Below are positions 1-7,427 of a stretch of 35,519 nt of DNA, piece after piece. This stretch comes from a virus. Each line of letters opens with the position of its first letter. Positions within the stretch are counted from its first letter, which is position 1. The notes below the pieces were generated by a model. That model saw only the letters and a list, made by a program, of their open reading frames with translations, had not been told where the DNA came from and did no database searches. Made by a program: the position numbers and the translations under genes. The stretch spans positions 1 to 35,519 of IMG/VR virus record IMGVR_UViG_3300046616_000354; one strand, 5' to 3'.

Positions 1-431
1 ACTCGGCGCGGCAGCGGGACTACCTCCTGGAAGCGAAGGAGGCCACCACCCAAGCCGAAGTGCTGGCCATCTTCCAGGCGGCCAAGCAGGCGGGCGCGCC
101 CGTCGCCTACCAGGAGCAGATCAAGGCCATCGGGTTGACCAAGCCCGCAACCACCACGCCGAACCCCGAGCAGTCGGCGGAGGCCGAGCAGCAGACGCCG
201 CCCCCGCCCGAGGACGGCGAGGAGGTCTACGAGGCGGAGTTCGTCGACGACCCGGCCGACGTGCAGGGAATCTGGTTCCAGGTCATCGCCGCGGCCGGCG
301 CGCACAACCTGACGACGGAACAGGTGGAGGCCGGGTTCGCGCAGCGGCACGGCGGGCTGCACCCGTCGGGCGCGACGGTCGCGCAGATGACCGGGTACCT
401 CGCGGCCGTCAAGGCGGGTGAGGTCCAGTGA
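1..431 (+). CDS. C-terminal part of a probable RecT-like or accessory recombination protein (5'-truncated)
   Basis: The reading frame (first full codon at base 3) is open to the left edge, so the start lies outside the window. About 142 residues are visible. They form two short helical segments (around residues 1-45 and 85-140) joined by a Pro/Glu-rich linker with a run of prolines. Helical tails of this kind end many actinophage RecT single-strand-annealing proteins, and the next genes are an exonuclease and a RuvC-like nuclease, so a RecT C-terminus is my best guess. The catalytic core is not visible, so this rests on context. The stop overlaps the GTG of the next gene by 4 bp, which implies translational coupling. 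Confidence 0.4.
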   Translation, partial: SARQRDYLLEAKEATTQAEVLAIFQAAKQAGAPVAYQEQIKAIGLTKPATTTPNPEQSAEAEQQTPPPPEDGEEVYEAEFVDDPADVQGIWFQVIAAAGAHNLTTEQVEAGFAQRHGGLHPSGATVAQMTGYLAAVKAGEVQ

Positions 432-1156
432 CCTGGTACCTCGACCGCATGTGCGGATTCGACCTGGAGACAACCGGCGTCCGCCTCGAAGAGGACCGCA
501 TCGTCACCTCCTGCGTCGTCCACTGCGGCGGCAAGCAGCCCACCCAGTCCTTCAACTGGCTGGCCGACCCCGGCATCGAGATCCCCGAGGGCGCCGCGAA
601 GGTCCACGGCATCACCACCGAGCGCGCCCGCGCCGAGGGCCGCCCGGCCGCCGAGGTCGTCGAGCAGGTCATCGCCGCCCTCGCCGAGTCGGTAGTCGCT
701 GGCCTGCCGATCGTCGCGATGAACGCCTCGTTCGACCTCACGATCCTCGACAGGGAGGCACGCCGCCACGGAGTGCAGCCCCTCACGGACATCGTGAGCA
801 ACGGCCTCCGCGTCATCGACCCGCGAGTCCTCGACAAGCAGGTCGACCAGCGGCGCAAAGGGCAGCGCACCCTCACCGCACTGTGCCAGCACTACCAAGT
901 GCCCCTCGACGGCGCACACACGGCGGACGCCGACGCCATCGCCGCGTGCCGAGTCGCATGGCGGCTGGGCTCCGTGTTCCCGCGGCTTGGGGAAATGAGC
1001 CTCGACGACCTGCACCAGGCCCAGATCAAGTGGGCCGAGGCGCAGGGCCGTTCGCTGGCTGGCTACTTCCGACGGACGCCCGGCAAGGAGCACTTCGCCG
1101 ACGGCGTGCGCGTCGAGTGGCCTCTCGTCCCGGCGCCGGCCGGGGGTGAGGCGTGA
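428..1156 (+). CDS. DEDDh-family 3'-5' exonuclease (DnaQ/RNase T-like)
   Basis: A 242-residue protein with all three exonuclease motifs of the DnaQ fold. Motif I is FDLETTG with D12 and E14, motif II is NASFD with D103, and motif III holds H164 and D169 in an HxxxxD arrangement, which defines the DEDDh type. These residues bind two metal ions that hydrolyse DNA or RNA from the 3' end. The segment between motifs I and II contains the KVHGIT pattern typical of the family. GTG at 428 overlaps the upstream stop. It probably works with the neighbouring recombination genes as a proofreading or end-processing nuclease. The family call is firm; the substrate is not known. Confidence 0.9.
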   Translation: MTWYLDRMCGFDLETTGVRLEEDRIVTSCVVHCGGKQPTQSFNWLADPGIEIPEGAAKVHGITTERARAEGRPAAEVVEQVIAALAESVVAGLPIVAMNASFDLTILDREARRHGVQPLTDIVSNGLRVIDPRVLDKQVDQRRKGQRTLTALCQHYQVPLDGAHTADADAIAACRVAWRLGSVFPRLGEMSLDDLHQAQIKWAEAQGRSLAGYFRRTPGKEHFADGVRVEWPLVPAPAGGEA

Positions 1157-1482
1157 TGTTCGTTGCCCGCCCCCGATACGCCGCCCTCCGCGCCCGCTAC
1201 CAACAGGTCGTCGAAGAACGAGACGACGCCGTGAAACTCGCCGCGGAACGCCTGTCGACCATCACCCGCCAAGCCGAAGAGATCACCCGGCTCCGCGACC
1301 ACACCCCGGACACCCCGCTCCCGCAGCCCCGGCCCGTTCAGGGCGACGCGGAACTGCGCCGGCAACTGCACCTCGCACGCCGGGCCTTGGCCTCACTCGA
1401 CCAGCAGTGCCGCACCTTGCAGTCCTCGAACGAGGCGCAGGCCCGGGAACTCCGCGACCTCCGCGAGGGGAGCACCTCGTGA
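1156..1482 (+). CDS. Small coiled-coil protein, function unknown
   Basis: 108 residues, not recognised. Two helical stretches (about residues 8-46 and 62-103) are rich in Arg, Glu, Gln and Leu with heptad-like spacing and are split by a Pro/Thr-rich hinge, which suggests a short coiled coil or helical hairpin. I chose ATG 1156, which overlaps the preceding TGA; a GTG one codon earlier at 1153 is also possible. A purine-rich GGTGAGG lies just upstream. It sits between an exonuclease and a RuvC-like nuclease in a run of coupled genes, so it may be an accessory subunit, but nothing in the sequence proves it. Confidence 0.7.
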   Translation: MFVARPRYAALRARYQQVVEERDDAVKLAAERLSTITRQAEEITRLRDHTPDTPLPQPRPVQGDAELRRQLHLARRALASLDQQCRTLQSSNEAQARELRDLREGSTS

Positions 1483-1733
1483 CCGAGCAGATCGCTGTAG
1501 GGGCGTGCGCGCTCATGGTCAGCCTCGCCGGGCTCACCGCCGTGGCCCGGGTGTGGCCTGCGACCGTCCGCGGCCGACACCGGGCCCCACTGCTCCGGCC
1601 GGTGGAAGCCCTCGTACAGGTGACGACGCGCTGTCGGGCCGAGGGCCGCGACACGGTCCATGCGCGGACCCGGGTGACGAACGAACTGATCTGCCGCTCC
1701 TGCGGCCACTTCTCCACGGAGGGACCCCAGTGA
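1479..1733 (+). CDS. Small membrane protein with a C-terminal Cys pair
   Basis: 84 residues from GTG 1479, overlapping the upstream stop by 4 bp. Residues about 4-25 form one hydrophobic helix (IAVGACALMVSLAGLTAV), followed by a basic region and a CxxC-GH motif near the C-terminus (CRSCGH) that could bind zinc. The pattern fits a membrane-anchored small zinc-binding protein. I do not recognise the family. The gene is coupled to the RuvC-like gene downstream through another 4-bp overlap. Confidence 0.65.
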   Translation: MTEQIAVGACALMVSLAGLTAVARVWPATVRGRHRAPLLRPVEALVQVTTRCRAEGRDTVHARTRVTNELICRSCGHFSTEGPQ

Positions 1734-2362
1734 CCACCGCGCCCACCCTCTTCGACACCACCACACCGGCCCTCCTGGCACCGCCTGTGCTCGAGACCCG
1801 GCCCCTCGTCGTCGGCCTCGACATCGCCCTCATCACCTCCGGCGTGGCCGGCCCCGGATGGGCCGACCACTTCCGCACCGGCGACCGCCGCGGGGAACAG
1901 CGCCTCACCCACATCGTCGAGACCGCAGCCACCTTCTACCGCAACGCCGACTTCGTCCTCATCGAGGGCGCCGCCTACTCCATGGCCAAGCAGGTCGGCC
2001 ACGACGAGATGTCCGCCGCCCGATGGATGATCCGCTGCGACCTCTGGTGCCGCGGTATCCCCTTCGCCGTCGTCACCCCCGACTCGCGCACCATCTACGC
2101 CACGGGGCGCGCCCGCTGGAAGGACGAGGAGGGGAGGAAGCTCACCCCGAAGCAGGTCAAGGGCAAGGTCCGTGACGAGGCGTCCCTCCGCTACCAGCAG
2201 GACTTCAGTGGTACGGCCCGCTACGACGAGGCCGACGCCTACGTACTGATGGCGATGGGCATGGACTGGCTCGGCTACCCGCTGGCCGAGGTCCCGGAGA
2301 CCCACTCCCGGGCGCTGAAGGGCGTGGCCTGGCCGACGACCACCGTGGCGGTGGCGCGATGA
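1730..2362 (+). CDS. RuvC-like Holliday junction resolvase (RNase H-fold nuclease)
   Basis: 210 residues from GTG 1730. The core VVGLDIAL places an acidic residue (D31) at the end of the first strand, FVLIEG gives a second (E79), and the C-terminal RYDEADAYVL gives D166 and D169. This D-E-D-D set with that spacing is the two-metal site of RuvC-type resolvases, which cut four-way DNA junctions. Many actinophages carry such a gene in the recombination block, as here beside an exonuclease. It likely resolves branched DNA before packaging. An unstructured N-terminal tail of about 24 residues precedes the fold. The fold assignment is strong; junction specificity is inferred. Confidence 0.85.
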   Translation: MTTAPTLFDTTTPALLAPPVLETRPLVVGLDIALITSGVAGPGWADHFRTGDRRGEQRLTHIVETAATFYRNADFVLIEGAAYSMAKQVGHDEMSAARWMIRCDLWCRGIPFAVVTPDSRTIYATGRARWKDEEGRKLTPKQVKGKVRDEASLRYQQDFSGTARYDEADAYVLMAMGMDWLGYPLAEVPETHSRALKGVAWPTTTVAVAR

Positions 2363-4068
2363 TCAAGAAGATTCGGACCGCCACGCACAGGCCGGCCGTC
2401 AGGCGCCGACGCTTCCGCCACGACGAATACGTCGCCGTCGACCTCTTCAGCGGCTTCGGCGGGCTCACCAAGGGCATCGAGGACGCCGGATTCACCACGA
2501 TCATGGCCGCGAACCACAACGAGTACAAAGTCCAGGTCCACGAGCGGAATCACCCCGACGCCGAGCACTGGATTGCCGACCTGGTCGACCCTGACGCCGC
2601 CGACTACCACTCCGCCCGCGACCTTCCCTCGGCTGACCTCTTGGCCGCAGGAGTGAGCTGCGTCAACCACTCACTCGCCAACACGATCAAGGCGTACGAG
2701 CAGGGCCAGTCCCTGTTCGAGCTGGAGGACCCCGACTACGAGGCGCGCGTCACCAGGTCCGAGCGGGACCGAGCGACCGCGAACTGCGTCCTGCAGTACG
2801 CCGCCAAGCACCACCCGCGACTCATCCTCGTCGAGTGCACCACCCAGCTCACCTCATGGGGGCCCGCGGTCCAGGGCAAGGCCAAGGTCGGGGACGGCAG
2901 CACCTACCGGTGGTGGCTCAACCAGTTCGATCTGCTCGGCTACCGGCACAAGGTCCTGTACCTCAACAGCCAGTTCTTCGGGGTCCCGCAGTCCCGGGAC
3001 CGCGGCTACTGGGTGTTCGTCGACAAGTCCCTGCCGATGCCCGACCTGGAGCACCGGCCCGTGTCGCACTGCGGGCGCTGCGACAAGGACGTCGAGGCGG
3101 TGTGGACGTGGAAGACCGGCATCACTCCGACCGGCACGGTGATGTACGGCAAGCAGTACGAGTACCGGTGCCCGTCCTGCCGCCGCCCCGTCGTCCCGCC
3201 GATGACGCCGTCGCTGGCCGCGCTCGACCTCACCGATCTCGGCAGGCGCATCGGCGACAAGCCGGTCAAGACGTTCAAGGACGGCTTCGTCGGGCCGCTC
3301 GCGCGGTCGTCGATGGCGCGAGCGGAACGGTGCCGCCGCCGCTTCGCCGACTTCCCGGCGATCCTCATGCCGGCGAAGGGCGTGCACGGCTCGGAGCGGC
3401 TCCTGCTGCAGCCGATGGCGACGCAGACCAGCCAGCAGGAGACCGCGATCCTGTCGACCGGGCCGGTCGTCCAGCCGCTGTGGGCCCAGGACGCCGCTGA
3501 CGGACTGGCCGCACCGGCGATGGCGCTCGCGGTGGACAACTTCCAGGGTGCCGCGCGCGGCGCCGGGGAGCCGCTGCCCACCCAGGTCGGGTCGGAGACC
3601 CTCGCCGTGCTGTCCTCCGGTGTCATCCCGTACCGGAAGAACACGCTGCCCACGCTGCACAGCGAGGCGATGCCCACCTTCACCTCGGAGCAGATCCCGG
3701 CGGTGCTGACGGCCGCCGGCTGGTACAAGCAGAACGGCCCCAGTGGGAACGAGACCGCGCCTCACCCGGTCACGGACCCGCTCGGCACTCTCACCTCACG
3801 TGACACGACCGCGCTGCTCATGGCCCAGTGGCAGGCGTCGCTCGCCGAACTGCCGCTTGAGGACTGCTTCTACCGGATGATGGCGGCGCACGAGATCGGC
3901 CGTGGCTGCGGCTTCGACGTCGACTTCAACGACTACCGCGGCTCCTTCACCGTCTGGGGCTCCGCCCGTGACCAGGTCGACGGGTTCGGCAACGCAGTCT
4001 CCCCGAAGGTCGGTACCTGGATCGGGGCCCGGCTGCGGGCCGTCCTCCACGGGACGGTGGCGGCATGA
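2359..4068 (+). CDS. DNA cytosine-C5 methyltransferase, atypical, with internal zinc ribbon
   Basis: 569 residues. Motif I, which binds S-adenosylmethionine, is DLFSGFGG (D28-G35). Motif VIII is QSRDR (Q211, R213, R215). The catalytic region departs from the standard enzyme: motif IV reads GVSC with Cys101 but Ser in place of the usual Pro before it, and motif VI is VECTT with Glu159 but Cys in place of the Asn of ENV. Two Cys pairs (C238/C241 and C271/C274) form a zinc ribbon in the target-recognition region. The catalytic Cys and Glu remain, so it is probably active on cytosine, perhaps protecting phage DNA from host restriction. No partner endonuclease is nearby. ATG overlaps the upstream stop. 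Confidence 0.85.
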   Translation: MIKKIRTATHRPAVRRRRFRHDEYVAVDLFSGFGGLTKGIEDAGFTTIMAANHNEYKVQVHERNHPDAEHWIADLVDPDAADYHSARDLPSADLLAAGVSCVNHSLANTIKAYEQGQSLFELEDPDYEARVTRSERDRATANCVLQYAAKHHPRLILVECTTQLTSWGPAVQGKAKVGDGSTYRWWLNQFDLLGYRHKVLYLNSQFFGVPQSRDRGYWVFVDKSLPMPDLEHRPVSHCGRCDKDVEAVWTWKTGITPTGTVMYGKQYEYRCPSCRRPVVPPMTPSLAALDLTDLGRRIGDKPVKTFKDGFVGPLARSSMARAERCRRRFADFPAILMPAKGVHGSERLLLQPMATQTSQQETAILSTGPVVQPLWAQDAADGLAAPAMALAVDNFQGAARGAGEPLPTQVGSETLAVLSSGVIPYRKNTLPTLHSEAMPTFTSEQIPAVLTAAGWYKQNGPSGNETAPHPVTDPLGTLTSRDTTALLMAQWQASLAELPLEDCFYRMMAAHEIGRGCGFDVDFNDYRGSFTVWGSARDQVDGFGNAVSPKVGTWIGARLRAVLHGTVAA

Positions 4069-4397
4069 GCCACTACACCGGGGCCGTTCCCAACACCAAG
4101 CGCCGTGACCCCGTGTGGCAGGACGACGCGCTCTGCCGCAAGGACGACGTCGACAAGGAGCTGTTCTTCCCCGACCGCTCCGACAAAAAGGCCATCGCCG
4201 AAGCCCGGAAGGTCTGCTGGACCTGCCCCGTCATCCAACGCTGCCTGGAGTACGCGTACCGCAATCAGGAAGACCGCGGCACGTGGGGCGGCCTCACCGA
4301 GTGGGAACGGCGCGCCAAGCACGGCCGCAGCCGCAAGGACACCGGACGCGGTGCGGGCATTCAGGCACCGGGCCGCCGCAGCAAGGCCGCCGCATGA
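4065..4397 (+). CDS. WhiB-family Fe-S transcription factor
   Basis: 110 residues with the four cysteines of WhiB proteins: C24, then C51-xx-C54 and C60, which hold a 4Fe-4S cluster. The GTWGG turn at about 72-76 matches the family GVWGG motif and is followed by a basic tail rich in Arg and Lys for DNA contact. WhiB-like proteins are restricted to actinobacteria and their phages and act through the sigma factor to change promoter use; some phage versions interfere with host WhiB function. ATG overlaps the methyltransferase stop by 4 bp. Family assignment is firm; its target genes are unknown. Confidence 0.95.
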   Translation: MSHYTGAVPNTKRRDPVWQDDALCRKDDVDKELFFPDRSDKKAIAEARKVCWTCPVIQRCLEYAYRNQEDRGTWGGLTEWERRAKHGRSRKDTGRGAGIQAPGRRSKAAA

Positions 4398-4621
4398 CCG
4401 GCCGAAAGCGGCGCCGCGCCCCGCCGTCAGTCCCGGGCGGACTCCTCGACTGGACCGACTCCTCGCACTGGTCCTGGACCGCCAAACCCTGCCGCTACTG
4501 CGGCAACGACACCAACCTCCGCGACAGCAAGCGGTCCCCGGCGCACAAGACGTGCGCCGAGACCGCCCTCGCCCAACAAGCCGCAGAAGCCGTCGACATC
4601 TACCAGAACGGAACCCTGTAA
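4394..4621 (+). CDS. Small zinc-finger-like protein
   Basis: 75 residues from ATG 4394, overlapping the whiB-like stop by 4 bp. A basic N-terminus is followed by WTAKPCRYCG, then His and Cys about 20 residues on (AHKTCAE), giving a possible CxxC...HxxxC zinc site. The C-terminal part is a short helix. Proteins of this kind are frequent next to actinophage DNA-metabolism genes, but I know no specific function. Confidence 0.65.
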   Translation: MTGRKRRRAPPSVPGGLLDWTDSSHWSWTAKPCRYCGNDTNLRDSKRSPAHKTCAETALAQQAAEAVDIYQNGTL

Positions 4622-5059
4622 ATGCCCAAGCTCAGCCCCGCCGACGTCCCCGAGGTCAAGCTCGACGCGGCCGCCGCAGCCGTCGAAGCCTCCATGACCC
4701 GCGAGCAGCGACGCGGCCTCTTCGAGAAGCCCGGCACCGTCGTCTACGCCATCGTCGAACTCACCTCGAAGTCCTACACCGGCCACGCCGAGGACGAGGA
4801 CAAGCCCGCACAGGTCAAGGTCCGCGTCACCGGCTGCGAGGTCGCCCGCACCGACGAGGACGCCAAGTCGCTGATCGAGGCCCGCCGTGCGATGTACCGC
4901 GGCCGGCAGATCGACGGCACGTTCGACGAGGTCGGCCAAGGCCCGATGCGCCCGGATGCGTCGCTCGCCGACCTGATGGCGGACAAGCCCACCGAGGGCG
5001 AGCTGAAGGAGTACAAGCGGCGCCGCGAGCAGGAGCGCCAGGACGAGTACGTCCGCTAG
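4622..5059 (+). CDS. Conserved phage protein of unknown function
   Basis: 145 residues from ATG 4622, directly after the TAA of the previous gene. The middle part is beta-rich (TVVYAIVELTS, QVKVRVTGCEV) and the C-terminus is a charged helix rich in Lys, Arg and Glu. I have a sense of similar proteins in Streptomyces phages near recombination genes but cannot name the family. It is the last gene of the first operon; two hairpins follow. Confidence 0.7.
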   Translation: MPKLSPADVPEVKLDAAAAAVEASMTREQRRGLFEKPGTVVYAIVELTSKSYTGHAEDEDKPAQVKVRVTGCEVARTDEDAKSLIEARRAMYRGRQIDGTFDEVGQGPMRPDASLADLMADKPTEGELKEYKRRREQERQDEYVR

Positions 5060-5096
5060 CCATCCGCCCGGCGGCCGGCCCCCCACGGCCGCCATT

Positions 5097-5132
5097 CCCG
5101 GGGCCCGCGCTTCCCCCAGAGCGGGCCCCGGG
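5097..5132 (+). terminator. GC-rich hairpin ending the first plus-strand operon
   Basis: A perfect 12-bp inverted repeat (arms 5097-5108 and 5121-5132) with a 12-nt loop lies 37 bases after the stop of the last gene. There is no T run, which is common for terminators in high-GC actinobacteria. Confidence 0.65.
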
Positions 5133-5146
5133 ACCCACAGCAGAAA

Positions 5147-5171
5147 GCCCCGCACCAGCACGGTGCGGGGC
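5147..5171 (-). terminator. Terminator for the minus-strand HTH gene
   Basis: A perfect 10-bp stem (5147-5156 with 5162-5171) and 5-nt loop. Read on the minus strand it is followed by TTTCTG, a T-rich tail, so it most likely stops transcription from the gene ending at 5198. Together with the hairpin at 5097 it insulates the two convergent units. Confidence 0.7.
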
Positions 5172-5197
5172 CCCGGGGCAGAGAGGAGGAGACGGTG

Positions 5198-5437
5198 TCA
5201 GGACTCGGCGATGTTCCGCGCGGCGTTGATGTCGCGGCTCAGCTTCGGGGCCGGCGCAATCCGCGCGACCCACTCGCGCGTCATGCCAGACCAGCGCGCC
5301 ATGTCCGACGGACCGACACCCTCGGCGCGCCACTGCACGAACAGCTCGCGCAGCTCTCCGTCGGCGCGCTTGAAGGCCTCCTCGGCCCGTGCGCGCTTCT
5401 TCGCAACGGCCCTGATCTGAGTCTCGGCATCGGTCAT
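5198..5437 (-). CDS. Small helix-turn-helix protein, candidate repressor
   Basis: 79 residues from the start at 5437; ATG 5446 and earlier starts up to 5524 are open too. I prefer 5437 because the protein then matches the architecture of the HTH protein at 19319-19537: a charged N-terminal helix, then a C-terminal HTH with the shared signature GMTREWVARI. The HTH region is AEGVGPSDMARWSGMTREWV. It is transcribed divergently from the replication initiator gene, and tandem repeats lie between them, so it probably controls replication gene expression. No clear Shine-Dalgarno is seen. DNA binding is inferred, not shown. Confidence 0.65.
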   Translation of the reverse strand: MTDAETQIRAVAKKRARAEEAFKRADGELRELFVQWRAEGVGPSDMARWSGMTREWVARIAPAPKLSRDINAARNIAES

Positions 5438-5475
5438 ACGGGCCATGTTGCCATGCGCGGTCACAGTTCCGCTAC

Positions 5476-5518
5476 GCGATCGCGGTATGCGGTCGCGAAT
5501 GGCGTATGCGAACGGTAT
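5476..5518. promoter_or_regulatory. Tandem operator-like repeats in the divergent control region
   Basis: Three repeats of the form GCGAW-N(2-4)-GTAT occur at 5476-5488, 5495-5507 and 5508-5518; the first two are 19 bp apart. They lie between the minus-strand HTH gene and the replication initiator gene. A TATTCT at 5516-5521 could serve as a -10 box for the plus strand, but no good -35 is visible. Likely binding sites for the HTH protein next door. Confidence 0.45.
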
Positions 5519-5602
5519 TCTCATTGCAGGGTAGATCGAAAGCCGCCCTGAACTGGGGGTTCCTTCGACATGCCCTGATCAGCACAACCGAGAGAAGGAC
5601 CG

Positions 5603-6403
5603 TTGAGCCTCGACGCGCAGGACTGGGTCTGGAACCACTCCCAGGCCAAGAGCACCGCCCGCCTGGTGCTGCTCGCCATCGCCGATAAGGCGTCCGGCGC
5701 CGACTGCTCTGCGTACGCGGGCACCACCATGCTCATCCAGCGCGCCAACGCCGCACGGTCCTCCGTCATCGTCGCCGTCGACCGCCTCGTCGAGTCCGGC
5801 GAACTCGGCATCGTCGAAGGCGTCACCGGCCCCCGCGGCGAGACCCGCTACACCCTCCCCAAAGCCGTCGGTCACCGCCGCGAAGGGGGTCCGAAATCCG
5901 GACCCCCTCGGAATTCGGACCGGTCCGAAAACCGGACCCCCCGGGGTACGGAATCCGGACCCCCCCGGTCCGAAAACCGGACCCCTACCGGTCCGAAATC
6001 CGGACCCCATAACGCAGTTAACGCAGAGACAACAGAAGGAACGCAGAAGAGAGAGCCGCGCACCGCACACAACACCAGCGCACCGCAGCCACAGAGGCCC
6101 CGGCCTGACGGCCGCCTCCCCCTCGACGAAGCCGACTTCCGCATCACCGACACCATGCGCCGCTGGGCAGGCGCCACCTTCCCCAGCCTCGACATCGAGC
6201 ACGAGACCCAGCAGTTCATCAGCCACCACCGCGCCGAGGGCAGCCGCCGCCACTCCTGGCCCGACGAATGGCAAAAGTGGATTCGCCGCTCCGCGAAGTA
6301 CGCGTCCGAGCGCGCCGCACGACCATCGCTCCGCTCCGTGTCCGGCGACTGGCAGCCCTACACCAACCCCACCGACCACTCCGTCTACGAGAACGGATTC
6401 TGA
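5603..6403 (+). CDS. Replication initiator-like protein (lambda O-like) carrying the origin iterons
   Basis: 266 residues from TTG 5603, with GAGAAGGA at the proper distance upstream; no ATG or GTG lies in this part of the frame. Residues 1-85 form a winged-helix domain of the kind found in phage replication initiators (segments RLVLLAIADKAS, SSVIVAVDRLVESGELGIV). Residues about 93-140 are a low-complexity linker rich in Gly, Pro, Ser and Arg, encoded by the iteron array. The C-terminal domain (about 165-266) is Trp-rich. A DnaC-like loader follows at once. This is the arrangement of lambda O and P: an N-domain binding iterons inside its own gene and a C-domain contacting the loader. No sequence similarity to lambda O is claimed. 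Confidence 0.75.
   Translation: MSLDAQDWVWNHSQAKSTARLVLLAIADKASGADCSAYAGTTMLIQRANAARSSVIVAVDRLVESGELGIVEGVTGPRGETRYTLPKAVGHRREGGPKSGPPRNSDRSENRTPRGTESGPPRSENRTPTGPKSGPHNAVNAETTEGTQKREPRTAHNTSAPQPQRPRPDGRLPLDEADFRITDTMRRWAGATFPSLDIEHETQQFISHHRAEGSRRHSWPDEWQKWIRRSAKYASERAARPSLRSVSGDWQPYTNPTDHSVYENGF
5885..6006 (+). repeat. Iteron array, probable replication origin
   Basis: Five 17-bp dyad-symmetric units close to GGTCCGAAAWCCGGACC lie at 5888-5904, 5922-5938, 5945-5961, 5967-5983 and 5990-6006, plus a degenerate copy at 5905-5921. The last four are spaced 22-23 bp, about two helical turns, placing them on one face of the DNA. The first extends to a perfect 9-bp-arm inverted repeat (5885-5907). 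All lie inside the initiator gene. Confidence 0.8.
6007..6055 (+). other. A+T-richer stretch with AACGCAG repeats, candidate DNA unwinding element
   Basis: Directly after the last iteron the base composition falls to near 50% GC, against about 70% around it, and AACGCAG occurs three times (6011-6017, 6020-6026, 6040-6046). In lambda and in iteron plasmids, such a stretch beside the iterons is where the duplex first opens. The role here is inferred from position and composition. Confidence 0.55.
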
Positions 6404-6405
6404 CC

Positions 6406-7137
6406 ATGACCGAACCCGAGAACCTCACAGAACACCGCCCCTCCGCACTCGCCAACCTCATGGCCGGAATCGCCGAGCGCCACCCGCAGATCCAGGCCGG
6501 CCCCGTCGAAGACGAACCCACCCCCGACGAGCCCGGCCACCCCGAATACCACCGCGCCCGCCGCGCCGAATGGGCCCTCGGCCGCTGGACCACAGCCACA
6601 CCGCCCCGCTACCGCCAAGCCACCACCACCCACCCCGACATCCAGCAGTGGGCCGACAACGTCGGCACCAACCCCGAGACCGCCGGATCCCTCCTCCTCA
6701 CCGGAACCACCGGCACCGGCAAAACCCACCAGGCATACGGCGCCCTCCGACGCATCGCCGAAGCCGGACCCCACCGCTACGAGATCATCGCGACCACGGC
6801 CGCCGACATGTACGGACTGCTCCGCCCCAAAGGATCCGAGCGCGGAACAGAAGCCGAACTCGAACGACTCGCCCGCATCCCGCTGCTCCTCCTGGACGAC
6901 CTCGGCTCCGCGAAGTCCAGCGAATGGACCGAGGAGGTCACCTACCGGCTCATCAACGAGCGGTACAACGCCTGCCTCCCGTCGATCTACACCAGCAACC
7001 TCCCCGCCACATCGCCCGACGGCCGAGACATCACCAGCGCCCTCGGCGAACGCATCGCGTCTCGCCTCTCCCAGGACACCCACGTTGTCGCGATGGCCGG
7101 CCCCGACCTCCGCCGCGGACTCAGGAGCGTCTCGTGA
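6406..7137 (+). CDS. DnaC-like AAA+ ATPase, helicase loader
   Basis: 243 residues from ATG 6406. The Walker A motif is GTTGTGKT (residues 100-107) and Walker B is LLLLDDLGS (D164, D165), followed by SEWTEEVTYRLINERY and the sensor region IYTSNLPA, all characteristic of DnaC/IstB-type ATPases. Such proteins load the replicative helicase at the origin. Its place directly after the initiator gene, 2 bp downstream, supports that role. No replicative helicase gene lies in this window, so it may recruit the host DnaB. Confidence 0.9.
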   Translation: MTEPENLTEHRPSALANLMAGIAERHPQIQAGPVEDEPTPDEPGHPEYHRARRAEWALGRWTTATPPRYRQATTTHPDIQQWADNVGTNPETAGSLLLTGTTGTGKTHQAYGALRRIAEAGPHRYEIIATTAADMYGLLRPKGSERGTEAELERLARIPLLLLDDLGSAKSSEWTEEVTYRLINERYNACLPSIYTSNLPATSPDGRDITSALGERIASRLSQDTHVVAMAGPDLRRGLRSVS

Positions 7138-7427
7138 ACGCCGACGACCCCCGCATGGCCAACGTCGAATGCGAACTCGCCCGGCTCGACTACGAGAACG
7201 GCAAGAACGGCCTGGAGATCGCTGAGGGATGGGTCACTGCCTGCCTCCACGCGGTCTTCACCATCCGCGAGCAGCGCGCCAAAGACCCCCGGTCCTTTCC
7301 CGGATACGGCGACGCCACCCCTGAGGAAACCGCCCGCCGAATTGTCGCCCGCCTGCTCGACGCGGGATGGCGACCGGCAGACGCCGACTGTCTCGACCTG
7401 CCACCCGTACCCGACGCAGCTGGGTGA
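7134..7427 (+). CDS. Small protein of unknown function
   Basis: 97 residues from GTG 7134, overlapping the loader gene stop by 4 bp. Mostly helical, with one aromatic-rich segment (EGWVTACLHAVF) and a Pro-rich C-terminus. Not recognised. Coupling to the loader gene suggests expression with the replication genes. Confidence 0.65.
   Translation: MNADDPRMANVECELARLDYENGKNGLEIAEGWVTACLHAVFTIREQRAKDPRSFPGYGDATPEETARRIVARLLDAGWRPADADCLDLPPVPDAAG

Noticed and set aside
1283-2305. Long minus-strand ORF (340 codons)
   Set aside because: It lies opposite a RuvC-like gene and a coupled small gene; its composition is that of a high-GC antisense shadow and it shows no motif.
2359-4068. Complete restriction-modification system
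   Set aside because: Only a methyltransferase is present; neighbouring genes are WhiB-like, RuvC-like and small proteins with no restriction nuclease.
5885-6006. CRISPR array
   Set aside because: The units are dyad-symmetric, the gaps are only 5-6 bases for most pairs, and the array lies in an open reading frame, so iterons fit better.
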